Part shown: positions 35,901-46,872 of the stretch, piece by piece | How the letters are laid out: every line of letters starts with the position of its first letter | How positions within the stretch are numbered: the first letter of the stretch is position 1 | Assembly: GCA_022393335.1 (NCBI GenBank) | Contig: JAJEKB010020467.1 | Span: 179,405-243,404 of the forward strand | DNA length: 64,000 bases | Source: Macrotrachela quadricornifera | Taxonomy: Eukaryota > Rotifera > Eurotatoria > Philodinida > Philodinidae | Direction of reading: 5' to 3' | Notes under the pieces: model-generated | The model's database searches: none | What the model saw: only the letters and a program-made list of their open reading frames with translations | Told to the model about the DNA's origin: nothing | Translations under genes and position numbers: made by a program

Positions 35901-36048
35901 ATAATGATAAATCGAAGATAAAAATGTGGTAAAAATATTTTGACTCGACTCGAAGCCATTGAGAAATGAGTTGGACTCGACTCGAAGCTATTGAGAAATG
36001 ACTCGGACTTGACTCGAGTCAAAAAAAGGCTTGACTCGCCCATCTCTG
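32956..36048 (+). mobile_element. complete hAT transposon, 3,093 bp
   Basis: The termini are CAGGGATGGGCGAGTC and CAGAGATGGGCGAGTC (right end, complemented). Exact 8 bp target duplications CCAATGGT lie at 32948-32955 and 36049-36056. Subterminal DNA on both sides is packed with ACTCGAGTC/GACTCGGAC words, probable transposase-binding repeats. It carries one intact transposase ORF. It sits inside a repeat whose segment 32822-32947 recurs at 36051-36175 as a diverged copy, so the target site was within a tandem repeat. The perfect duplication and intact ORF point to recent insertion. Confidence 0.92.
33540..35669 (+). CDS. hAT transposase, BED zinc finger, intact
   Basis: A single 709 aa frame without stops. 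The BED-type finger lies near residues 40-80 (WHGKCLQCSQIVSDKYG, then SNFVRHMKRKH; C-X2-C and H-X4-H pattern), for binding the element ends. The RNase-H-like core has LDVWNDRRLRSY, LITDNASNNLKAF and LPCFCHTLQLVV. An acidic insertion lies near residues 280-310. The C-terminal dimerisation region has SLYHLARKIM and TSAPIERVFSQSG, the signature of hAT transposases. Length is normal for the superfamily. The start follows a TATA-like AT-rich leader inside the element. Excises and reinserts the element by cut-and-paste; probably capable of mobilising related MITEs with the same ends. Confidence 0.93.
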   Translation: MSDPGSSSTTQNYLLSQNEENESKQSVLKNFFINVQVKQPNLWHGKCLQCSQIVSDKYGTTSNFVRHMKRKHNILYEEWLVKKNVNTDKKQRTLDDMIKRKTSKYSSTDLQQVKLTESIIKDLIIECGLPISLVDQDGFKNFMNTVDPMYSLLSRRQITRDKLPKLHDKMTMKLKTLCNNAEYVSVTLDVWNDRRLRSYIGITLHIFVDDNLKSYLLSFAPLKGHHTADVLLVEFEKVINYYHIENKLVRLITDNASNNLKAFNDILLPGFESYFENDEYNTEENDLTQDVNDEYEEISDNDSDDKFQLVPLDENIIQCLSENLELLRLPCFCHTLQLVVNDGIKHASNATAALTKVAKIAKLSHSSTLFAEQLENLQTTIPRATKCRWNSQYLTVVAVSEISLKTLNDILIKLDRKELCITEKNKEVLDEFMTLLYLFNEATILTRADQTITISMVGPILLNLLSDLEQERKKSKRVYSMCDALISSLKTRFGGFYKHFSIETDNCKVKINTNANTSYLYGDPIFLMSAVLDGRFKFQWINDCVLLSDLIKTNVISNIKQYLIEATIKLNLKDKISNADVQIITEEAGNTDSNIPSSGKEKKKCLFPTLGTGSFKKAKVGNTTSKSVLDELDCFLKEDNMASDLIFKNSSSYQSLYHLARKIMCVPVTSAPIERVFSQSGLLMRPHRSKFSQANICILTSLKCNKTLL

Positions 36049-36684
36049 CCAATGGTGTTCATCACCCACCACGATGAAATCATCATTTCGTGATAAAACA
36101 CCTATTTTCCATGAAGAATACCAAACCTCACCAATTCCTAACATCAATTGATCAATGCTGATACCACATGATCACCGAACAGACTTCAGATTCGAAGTCC
36201 CCTCATTGAAAAACCTCTAGAAATGCTTTTTTCGAAAAATCGACTTTCGATGTTTTTTTGACCTTGCGGACAGACAAACAAACAAACAATTTATGTTTAC
36301 TGGACTCTTCTCTACGAGAAAGAGAATAAAAAACAAATGCTTTTTGTTAAAATTTTATCGTTTGTTTAAAAAATAGATCCTTAAAAAATTTTTGAAAAAC
36401 TAACATCAGACTCGAACTCCTCGACCTCAATACCCTTCGGTCAACCCTTATAAAAAAATTTATTTTTGCAAAAAAAGTGATCCTTTGTGTAAAAAAATGG
36501 ATCCAAAAAAATATTTAAAAACTGACATCAGATTCGGATTCCTCGACCCCGATTACCCTTTGGCTAAATTTTATAGAAAATATTGATAGAATGTTTTTTT
36601 GACCTTTCGCGGGCATATAAGCAATCAATCAATCAAGCAGACAATTTATGTTTGCAAGACTCTTCTCTACGAGAAAGAGAATAG

Positions 36685-37010
36685 TAGTTGACGATCTAAG
36701 AATACCTCAATATATTGCATATGACGACCTAAGGGTACCCCTAATATATAGTACTTGAGGACCTAAGGGTACCTCCAATATGTAGCATATGACGACCTAA
36801 GGGTACCCCCATAAAATAGCTGTTGAGGCCCTAAAAGTATCCCCATAATATAGGACTTGATGACCTATAAGTACCCCGATAAAAAAGGGCTGGAGGACTT
36901 ACGGATGCCCCGTAATAGGACTTGAGGATCTATAGGTATTCCTGTAATATAGGGCTGGAGGACCTATGGGTAGCCTCATAATATAGAGGTAGAGGACCTA
37001 TGGGTACCCC
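36685..37010. repeat. minisatellite arm, right part 2
   Basis: Continuation of the array at 31650-31985 after the 4.7 kb insertion: units around GAGGACCTAAGGGTACCCC and ATAATATAG. Ends before the AAAGTAAATA terminal block. Confidence 0.7.
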
Positions 37011-37548
37011 TTTTAATAACGTGAAATATGGATGTAAGAATATATTTAACTTTGATATATGAATGAGAAACATAAGTTACATTTCTATATTTACTAGTAA
37101 ATATATTTACTTTACAAAAGTAAATAGTAACTATTTTATTTACTTTACAAAAAGTAAATAGTAAATAATTTATTTACTTTACCATATTTACCTAAAGAAA
37201 AAGTAAAGTAAATGTGCCACCCCTAATTTTAACAATAATCAAAAAATAACCATGATTGACTATCTAAAAGTTATAGAAAACTTCTTCATCGTAATAAACT
37301 TTAGCCACTAAAAATTCATAACATTCGTTCTTACTATTCATGTTTATTTATATAAATATCATTTTCAAATAATAATAATAATAATAATATCTTCATAGAA
37401 AATTGTAAGCGTTGCACTTAAAGAGTCGTCCCTTTATTCAAAATGAAAGCATGTTAAATTAGAATGATGCATCGAAATTCAACTTTACCTGCAACTATTG
37501 TTCATTTCAGAACTATATGACTATGAACAATTTTAGAATAATTTTTTC

Positions 37549-38040
37549 TAGCAGCGAGATAGAGGTGTGGGGCTTTTACTGTTGGAAGGAGGAGATGAAA
37601 ACGGCTCGAATCATATATAGAAAGTTTTTTTTGAACTACTTTTCTGAAGCTTTCACTTGAAACTTCAAGAAAAACAGCATGTCTGTCAAGGTTAGAATAT
37701 TAATTTATTGATTTTCTTGAGTGCGCAAGGATCGCCAAATTCAGAGCTACAAAGTTGTGTCATGATTCTATTCCTAATTAATACTAATAAAATATTGAAA
37801 TGATCAGAGACACAATTTATCATCTCATTTTTCCAACAAAATAATCGAAAAATTTAAGTTTTTGTGGGGCTTTCATCGGAAAATCTCTTTTTTTAATGTA
37901 GAAGAAAAAAAAGAATTCGTTAAAAACATTCAATTAAAACTTCTAGAAAAATATTTTGAAAAAACTTTCTATATATGATTCGATGCGTTTTCATCTCCTC
38001 TTTCCAACAGTGATAACTTTCCATCTCTACCTCGCTCCTA
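37549..38040. mobile_element. 492 bp foldback MITE, TAGCAGCGAG ends
   Basis: Left end TAGCAGCGAGATAGAGGTG and right end CATCTCTACCTCGCTCCTA are near complements. Arms of about 95 bp share GAGATGAAAACG and ATCATATATAGAAAGTTTTT. Non-coding centre. Confidence 0.65.
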
Positions 38041-38629
38041 TGAAAAGTCATTCACAAAACGACCACGACCAATTTAACTCTTAAATGAACAATAGATATT
38101 TATAATACATTTTTATCTAGTCAAGATGCCCTAGTATTTGTGATTTCTAGTCGCTAATAAATGACTTTTAAGATCTGTCGTTTCTTGAAACAGTTTCAAT
38201 GAGATTTTAGAGGGATTTCTTCATCAAACACGATTTATTATTTCAAAAAACTATTTTAATGTTTAAGAAATAAATAACTTAGTTTACTAAATAAGAATAA
38301 AATAGACAAAACTGACTATAAATGGCCAAGCATATCTTTGTCAATGAGCAAAAAAATGTAAGCATAATTAAGAAAACTACTACATGACTGTGATGTTAAT
38401 ATTATTATCATCCTTGAAAATTTAATAAAGAACGCTCATGACAGCAGAAAGCCCGGTTTTTCTGTGACTAATATTGAGATTCTTATTCGACGACTGTATT
38501 TGGTACACCATTACAAAAGAATATGACTTGATATAATAATACATTATTAACAAGTAGACACCCAGTCCTGATCAGGCACCGAGTCTCCCAGTTAGGACTT
38601 GGACTGATACATGTCTATCAACGAGCAAT
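38041..38629. other. intergenic, no gene seen
   Basis: AT-rich; no recognisable feature beyond ordinary spacer. Confidence 0.4.
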
Positions 38630-40690
38630 GGTTCATTTTTGCATGAGATATGGCTCACTGCCTTGAGTTAGCCGTGAAATATTTCAAGCATACAAAAAAT
38701 AAATGTAAAATAACTGCATGGTTAATGTCTTTTATCAAAATCTGCTCCAGCATCATGGGAAGATATTCATATGGTAAGAAGTATGATGAACTATTGCAGA
38801 TGGCTCACGATTTGGCCGAAGACTTGTTAGATCCGAAACGATTTCATAGCGTGGGATTTGTGAGCTCAGAAATGCACGTATATTCTGCGGTCTATCGAGA
38901 CTAGATAATGTTCTATGAGTTATTAAAAAATGAGTATCGGCACAGTAAAACAAACTCAAGAAATATCAGTGAACGCACGCGAAAACAAAGAATCATTGCA
39001 GAAGATGATGATTGTTACAAAGGTGTTGGTGAAGAAACAAACGAAGGAAAACCTGAAAAAGAGAATATTTCGAATAAATAAATATCGATGGATATTATTC
39101 TCTTTCTGGTAGAGAAGAGTCTTATGAACATAAATTGTCTGCTTGCTTGCTTGTATGTCCGCAGAGGTTCAAAAAAAACATAAGGGCTGACCGGAGGGTA
39201 ATCGAGGACGAAGAACTCAAGTCTGAAGTCAATTTTCTAAAAATTTTTTGAAGATCAATTTTTTTAAACAAATGACAAGTTTTTAACAAGAAAGATTTGT
39301 TTTTTAGAAGTTCGGTCAAAGGGAGTTGAGGTCGAGGAACTTGAATCTGACTTCGACTTTTTTTTATTTTGAAATGAACAGCTTGACAGTAGTTTAGAGA
39401 CACGATTTCTACGAGAATGAGATGAGTGAGTCTTTAGACGAGCGTTACTTGTTATGCTTTAGTTGAAAGATTTACAATCGCTATATTTCGTATGTACACT
39501 CATTGATATTCTTGATATTTATTCAATTATTGTAAATGCATCGCTTAACTCCCAATATATAAATTGTTATCCTTGGCAAGTATATGAAACACTTGACAAC
39601 TTACAAGTATCGTTCAATGATTATGCCGAGTTATTGAATAATATTGATCGCATGTCATTAGATAAAACGATCGATAGTGCTGCTGGAGATGATGATGATC
39701 GAAGAAGTATAAGATTATATTTCATTTTGATGCTTCATACTGTGTCTGTTATTTGATATCTGCGCAGTGAAAACTTGGACGATTTTGAGCAATATGCTGT
39801 GGAAGATCGACGAGAAGAGAATACTATTACAACAAGCCAACGATGATGAAGAAGGGATTCAGGAAAATGATGCATCGGTCGTACTTTCCTCTCAACAACA
39901 TAAAAAATATATTCAGCTACATTACAACAATCTTAAATAATGTGTATTCATGTTAAGGCCTATGATTCGAAGTCAGTATGATAGTGATGAAGAACCAACT
40001 CACTGATGTCGAAAGAGACTAGTATTGTTTTGTCATGAGTTAATTTTTACGCTCAATGGTAACAAGCCGTCGATCATTCTAACATTGAAAAAATGTCTCG
40101 GTCCGAATGAGCAATATGTCAGTTCTCATAGTTGCATTGAATCTCTCTCGGAGTGTGGTAGTAACGAATTGGATGTGTTAATTGAATTTAGAAAGTAGCA
40201 AGGTCCACTGAATATCGATGTCGATTTCGATCAAGTCAAACGACAATATGGTATTTGGAAGGAGAGATTTGTAAAACAATCAACTGACAGAAAAATATTG
40301 AAATTATGGCAGAAACAAGGACAATTTGATCCATCAAAAGTGATGAAAACCTTTTTTTACTTCAACGGAATTATCCGATAGAATTAATAAACCTCTTTAT
40401 TTTTACTCGATAATGATTTTCAAGATCACGAACAAAAGCATGTATGAAATGGCTGCTTCTATGATGAAAGCTCATCTTAACTGCAATCGTGTATTAGATC
40501 ACGACACACTCGACGGTGAAATACAGGTTCATAAGAATGCACCGCTCATCCACAAAGCGCAACAATTTCTGGAACAATCACTAGATGCTTACTTCAACCA
40601 GTTAAAAATCAAGGACAAATGCTGGTACTTTCACAAAAAAGCTGAACGATATCAACCGTGAAAGTTGATATGGTCCGAGTCATCAGCCGA
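38630..40690 (+). pseudogene. decayed hAT-like transposase gene, interrupted by a repeat
   Basis: Three coding-like stretches on the plus strand. The first, 38650-39080, begins MAHCLELAVKYF (the CxH-L-L region of hAT proteins has a similar look), has a stop at 38902-38904 and continues with FYELLKNEYRHSK. The second, 39463-39756, contains LKDLQSLYFVCTLIDILDIY. The third, 40413-40661, contains NRVLDHDTLDGEIQVHKNAP and CWYFHKKAERY. Other frames between are broken by stops and shifts. The repeat at 39097-39455 lies between the first and second stretches. Assignment to hAT is from general resemblance and is uncertain; that it is a dead gene is clear. Confidence 0.45.
39097..39455. mobile_element. 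solo copy of the hairpin-ended repeat
   Basis: Begins ATTCTCTTTCTGGTAGAGAAGAGTC and ends GACGAGCGTTACTTGTTA: the same termini as the block at 31986-36684, reversed. Length about 360 bp. Interrupts the hAT-like pseudogene, so it is younger than that gene. Confidence 0.6.
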
Positions 40691-40699
40691 TAGAGACGG

Positions 40700-43150
40700 C
40701 AAGAAACAGCAAAATTACTATCATCATCGGATTACCTCTACGATTGAATAAAATGAACAAGAACAACACTCATCTTTTGTAGTTTCGTCTTATTCATTAA
40801 ATAAAAAAACTTATGAATCGATAAAAGAACAGAATTATTTTCTTTAACATACACTTTTGATAAAACAACACTTTGACTTGTACGTTTCTGAAAGTTGGGG
40901 AAATTTTTCAGATTTTTTTATGCGTTGCAGAGAAGCTACGGCAGATTCTACAGGCCTGTTCTCTATTAATTAACTTTTAAAAAAACAATGAGAAACGCGT
41001 TTTTTATTGTGTTTTAACTGAGTGTTAGTGGTTTACAATCACAGTTTCCTGTTTTGCGTTTAAATGCGTTTTTCTAAATGTTTATCTAACTGTAATGCAC
41101 AACATTAATCTAATTTAATGATATATTTATATATAAGAGATGTAGTACTATACATAATACATATTTGCACAATTCGAAAAATAAACTTCAGTAATAAAAT
41201 AAAAAACTCTAAAATAATACATTCATTGTCAATTAATCACAAAAAAAAACACTAAGTATTGAGAAAAATGCTCCATTTTATTATACTTTGTAGAGTTTGT
41301 TTTTCGGTAATAACTTTCGTGTAAAAAATATTTTTGACTTGATTGAAATATTAGGATGTTATATTCAAACTATTAAACACTAAAATTTCAAACGTCCCAA
41401 AACATTTCGTAAGATAATTTGTTCTGTGAATATCTCTACGTAAACAAATGATAAAATGTTAATTTTCTTTTAAAAATTTGTAAGAATAAATATTTAATCT
41501 TTTCTTCCTAATGGTTTCTCTGATATTGAAAATGAAAAAGAAAAATGTGATAATGCAACTTCTCATCATATTTATCATAAAAAAAAATTGGAAGACTTAT
41601 AGTTTGTATGTATCATGGCTTAAGAAAATGATTGTATCATGACATGTTTTTTTTCAAAGCATATACTGCCGAAACCTCATTAAAATCTATGTTAATAATT
41701 TATATTACAATCATAGAAGACTTCCAAACATTTTTATAATCATTTGAGAAATGTTTAATACTGGAATTTGTTTTATTATATTTAATTTTGAAGAATTAAT
41801 TGAATTCTACAAAAACAAAAAAGTTTTTTTTAGACATTTTAATGCTCTAAAAGTTTTGATTTCATATTAAAAAAATGTCGTTTTTGACTTTCTATTAATA
41901 ACCGTATTTAATTCATGTATTGATCTCCAATCGTGCGATGAAATGTGTTCTTTCATATTTCTGCCTGTTTGGACAAATAAAATTAAGCTTGGGTAGTTAA
42001 AATACACAATTGAGGAGAAAAACAAATGTAGGAAGATTTTTGACATTGACTGTAAAAGATAAATATGTTTAAATATTTTTATTTTTATTGTTTTACATAT
42101 TATTCATTGTAATTTTGGTCTTATTCTTTATATTAATTTTTTTTCTTGAATTTATTTAATAATTGAAAAGGTAAACATTAGTTTTAATAATATTTGTAAA
42201 TTTTATAAAAAAAATCTAATTTGATTTAATAAGTGATTAAATATTTTTTTATAACTTTGTGAAATTATGTGTTCGTGACAGTTATCCAGAATTGTGATAT
42301 GTTTAATAACAAAAAAAAACTTTTGCTTCTTCTTTAATGTTTTCTTGTTTTGTCTGTAGAATATAGTATTTGAATTAATTTTTACCCTAGAAAACATATT
42401 GATTAAGAATGTTTTTTCTTCAAATGAATCTCGAAACTCTTTTTGAGAAGTTTTATTAGAAGATTTCAACTTACAATACTTTTACATTAGAAAATAAATT
42501 AATATAATGATGAAAACGATCATCAAATAAAAAAGATTTGAGAAGTATTTTTCATCATAAAAAAGATCTAATGTAATTGTAAAGTTTCTCTTCATTAGTA
42601 AGTTATGTTTCACTAGGATTTTTAAATTTAATAACATTAAAACAAATGAAGTTATTTTATATTTATGAAGATTAGCAAATATTTAGAAAATTCTATGCCA
42701 TTTTTTTTAGAAGATACTATAATCACTAAAAAGAAATCCATTTTCATATCGATTTTAGGAAATAAAATTGACAAATTTGGCCACCTCCATTTATATGATT
42801 TTGAATGTATCTATACTTTACTAATAATTTCATGTATGAATGTACCAAGACCAAGAGTTTCGATTTGATCTTGGTTCATTCACAGTCAACAGTGGTATTA
42901 GCGAAATGGAATTAGACATTCTATGATGAAAAATAGATTAAAGGTTAAAAAAAACATTGTGAAGCTGAATGATTGCTTGAAAATATGACAAAAAAAAACA
43001 GCTAGTTAACTATATGAATAATAAACATTGAAAAGATGAAATTTATCAGAAGAAAATTCGTGCGAGAGTAGACATTCTCATATTGGCATTGATAATACGA
43101 AAGACTAACGAGAGAAATATCTGAAGTGGTTAATCATTTTTTATTGTGAA
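40700..43150. other. long AT-rich intergenic stretch
   Basis: About 2.4 kb of very AT-rich DNA with many homopolymer runs. Short frames on both strands have no motif. No TIR pair was recognised. Confidence 0.45.
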
Positions 43151-43159
43151 CTGAGTGCA

Positions 43160-43540
43160 TTAGATGAATCCCAGTAAAATATGAAAAACCCTAAAAGTAT
43201 AAAAGTCCATAGACCTTCCCTTGAGTGTTCAAGCCATTTTACAGAAATTTTAGCCTATGGCACAATATACATTAACAATTAGAATGACGATATTTTGACT
43301 TAAAATTTCGTCTATAGATAGACCTACTTGTAACCGGAATGTTCTAAAAGTTTTAGCAAAAAGAAATATTTCCTTCATAAGAAATCTAATTTCCAAGAAC
43401 TACCCATATTTAATGAAGAAAATATTTCTTTTCGCTGAAACTTTTAGAGCATTCTGGTTACAAGTAGGCCTATCTATAGACAAAATTTTAAGTCAAAATA
43501 TCGTCATTCTTTATATTAATGTATATTATGCTACAGACTA
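43160..43540. repeat. palindrome with a half-element of a dispersed family
   Basis: Arms about 43261-43385 and 43430-43535 are complementary (TTGTAACCGGAATGTTCTAA on the left; GCATTCTGGTTACAA on the right). To the left, 43160-43262 matches the family ATGAAAAACCC ... TTTTAGCCTATG also present at 18.75 and 61.39 kb. Non-coding. Confidence 0.6.
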
Positions 43541-44318
43541 AAATAAAAATTTAAAAACTAATTTTCGTGATAGTGATAAAATTTTATTTTGGAGAATCTA
43601 GAGGATGATGATGCTTTCATTCTACTCGATTGATATTTCTAATGACTAAGTATAAACTACAAAAGTACTTTTATTAAGGTTAATTATGTTACCTAATAAA
43701 GAATATCTTTAGACATGTTTTATCAATATAAAATTTGAATATACATATCTCTTTTATTGATGAAAAGAAACATCTTCTTTACTGAAATCCTAATGAAAAT
43801 ATTCATTTTTTCCCGGATTATATAATATCAAGATATTGAATTATTTCCTAATCCATTTCCACTAAAAGTTCTGATTAGCAATGGTTTTCAGATAAGAATT
43901 TATCAAAATAAATTAATTTTTATTCGATATTATGCATATGATATACGATGCATTATGTTTATATATGGTTTCAACATTGACATTCCTATTCTTTCTTCGT
44001 TATTTTTAATCTTTAGGTAACTGTTAGTATAAGAAAAATCTGCAAAAGGAAAATGGTTGCTTTTATGTCTGAAAAATATTTTCATGTATCTATGATAAAC
44101 ATAAGAATTCGATCGAACAGAGTTAGAGAGAGAGAGAAAAACTAACTTTGTAAATATCTAGATTTTTTGTTTTTCTAAATGTCATCATTAATTTAATATT
44201 TATTTGTTTGCTTTTTTTATATAATCAAAGATTTTTGTTTTAGAAAATAAACTCATTCGAAATCCTTATCACATTATTGGACGAACATTCTATTCTTGTG
44301 AAAGGCGATTCATTATAA

Positions 44319-46872
44319 ATGATGAATCCAAAATTGTTGTTTTATTGGTTGTATAAACAAGCAAAGAGTTACAATCTTTTTATGCTTGAAGAGAATGAAT
44401 ATCATGATAATGAAGAACATGAAAGACAAGATCCTCAAACTATTCTTAAACGTCAAAAATACACAACTTGGTTATATGTTTTTCTTCTTACAAGTAAATA
44501 ATACATTGATAGAGATAGTCAAGTTTTCATCAATGAAAAAAAACTTTATCCTATTATTCTCTGATTAGAAAAACAATAAAATACAAGTGTAACTCATAAC
44601 AGTTGACAAAACTATCCTTGTTCATATATTTTTCTTAAATATCTAGTTGTGATTTATTCTTACACAGATTGTATGTGCTCTCAACAAATAAATCAAAGAA
44701 TAAATAGTAATATATAAATGGAATGCATATCAGTTTATGTAAATTCAGCCATCGATTATATTTTTCGATTTGACTTTATTAATGAAAGGAATTTGTTGTA
44801 CATGTACAAATAATTTTATTTGCATCATCAAATATTGATCGCATAGAATTTTGTTCATTCTGATATATTTTGTTCTTTTCCTACAGCATACTAAATCTTC
44901 AAAAAGCTCAAATGCAAAATATGATCATATGATCCGATTATTATTTATGAATTAACAAACGAGAAGATATCCTAACGTCGCAAATTGTATTGAAAAGGTA
45001 TAATCATAATAATATTATTTTAATTCTGATAAAATAACATGAAGAGAGGCTTTTTTAAAGTTTTCCTCATGTTATCACCACTAATTTTTATAATATTCTA
45101 AGTAGTTAAATACAGTCTATTATATATGATATTATTAATGATAAAGCATTATAAGATTTTTTAAAGTTTTTATCAAAATATTGTTGATAAAAATAAAAAT
45201 TCTTTGTAAATTTATTTTTAGTATCTTTTTATCAATTATTCTATTCAGCATTAATGACATCATATTCTCAAACGGTAACAATATCAAATATAAGTGAAAC
45301 ACTTTTGGATAAACTTTATTTGGAACATTCTGAAAGTATTTCATGTCCATGTTCGACAATCACAATACCTTATATGAAATTTGTTTTCAATAAAATTTCA
45401 TTTCATTCTGTTTGTTCAAGTATTTTTGTCAGTAAACAATGGATTGAAGCACTTTATTTGATAAATGCAAGTCGTTACGGAGTGACGGATTTTCGAACAA
45501 CAGCTCGATCTCAGGTAAGTCAAGATTTACTCTAGTGAAGCATATTCTTACTTTAGTAGGATATTTAAAAATAAATCTTATTCGACGTTCAAAACAATTC
45601 TAAGTGAAATTTATAGTCCTGTTAGGTTGAGATTTTCTTACGAGAAAACTTTTTTATTCTCTTTATCATAGAGAAGAGTCTATCAAGGATAAATTGTTTG
45701 TTTGCTTAGACATATACACTTCACTGATTGATGTAAGTATAAGATAAAAATAAAACGTATTATTTTCCATAAAAGTTTACCAAACATTAATCATAAGTGC
45801 GAAGTTCAAATCTCTGATTAGCTTTTATTAATTAATCAAAATAAATTGTTTACTAATAGTTTGAAAAGACTATTTCTATGATAAAAGAACTGAGCGAATT
45901 CTTAGACGAGCATTACTTGTTTTATTTTGTATAGTTTAAACTTTTATCTGATCTTTGTTCAATATCTGAAAAAACAATATCTGAAAATTTGATTGATTTT
46001 AATAATAATGAATTTTTAACAATTTATCTTCTTTCTAAAATCCAAATTGAATCTGTTGTAAATGCAACAATTAATGTATTGAAAACAAGTGCTCCTACTC
46101 AAATAATATCGTATCTTAATTATCTAAGAATTTATATTCGAGCAAATTATTTTGTTTCGGCTCTAAATACTAATTTAATACTTTCAACCAGTCTGAGCTC
46201 AAATCAATATAAAATTGCCCAAATTCAAACGCAATATACTGAAGATACAACTAGTAGTAACACGAATACAGAATCAATGTTATGTGGTACTGCAAATCCA
46301 ATTATTCCAGTTAGTTTTTTACTAAATATAAATACAATATCTGTTTATACACATGCTACATGGTTTAAACCTACATCAAATGTTCCATTAGTAAATGGAT
46401 TTTTTGCAGGATGCACTCCTCTTGAAGCGATTTTATCAAGTACACTAGATTGTTTATATGATATTAAATGTATACAATTATTAATGTCGTATTTTCCATC
46501 ACTCAATCAAGTAATTATTAATTAATATTGGATTTTTCTTAATATATTATTATTTTTATTTTTAGTTAAATGTAAATTGGAATGATTCAATTTTACATTC
46601 AAAACAAACAAATAAAACAATATATGAAAATTTTTTAAATCTTTTCATTGAAAATTGGTCAACAAAAATGAATTATTCAAAATATTTTAATGAATGTAAT
46701 CCATCATCATGTTCATATACAATAACATATTCAACAAATTTAACTTATACAATAACTCTTATTATCAGTTTGTATGGTGGTCTCATTATTATTCTTCGTT
46801 TAATTTCACCATTATTGATTAAACTATGGTTAAAACTAAAATATTCTCTATCGAGAAGAAATGTTAATGATG
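44319..46872 (+). CDS. module A exons (four)
   Basis: Exons 1-4 of the modular gene. The cytoplasmic N-terminus is acidic (EENEYHDNEEHERQD), then a helix spans exons 1-2 (TTWLYVFLL to FYSALM). The ectodomain has SCPCSTITI, HSVCSSIF, GCTPLEAILSSTLDCLYD and FNECNPSSCSYT. The second helix contains ITLIISLYGGLIIILRLISP, followed by a basic tail. If the donor at 46873 is not used, translation ends at 46889 after four more residues. Introns are 728, 420 and 55 bp; the second holds a hairpin-ended repeat. Same Cys pattern as modules B and C. Confidence 0.85.

Larger units (their letters stand above)
31986..36684. mobile_element. tandem block of a hairpin-ended repeat, split by a hAT element
   Basis: Starts AACAAGTGTTCGTCTAAAGG and ends CTCTTCTCTACGAGAAAGAG followed by AATA. 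The end hairpin CTCTTCTCTACGAGAAAGAG also occurs inside, at about 32790 and 36305, so the block is several partial units in tandem. Solo copies lie at 39097-39455 and 45656-45921, in reverse orientation. The ends are not inverted repeats of each other, and a hairpin lies close to one end, a layout like that of Helitrons, but no CTRR terminus is seen. Superfamily unresolved. It splits a minisatellite arm, so it inserted later. Confidence 0.5.
30481..37224. mobile_element. giant foldback element 2 with minisatellite arms, nested insertions
   Basis: Begins AGGGGTGGCAC and ends with the complement GTGCCACCCCT. Next to each end lie about 110-140 bp of AAAGTAAATAAATTATTTAC-type palindromic DNA. Then come minisatellite arms of the same family as in giant element 1: 30595-30925 on the left; 31650-31985 and 36685-37010 on the right. 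Between the left and first right arms lies an inner palindrome (about 30928-31655, centre near 31290) with AGAGATGGCACGATA-like ends. The right arm is split by a 4.7 kb insertion (31986-36684) that itself contains a hAT transposon. No target duplication identified. Confidence 0.65.

Noticed and set aside
41000..43000. Several 60-90 codon frames
   Set aside because: AT-rich, Lys/Ile/Phe-dominated frames without motif on both strands; expected by chance.
45780..45850. Possible tRNA-like arm (GTTCAAATCTC)
   Set aside because: No cloverleaf with acceptor and anticodon stems could be drawn around it.
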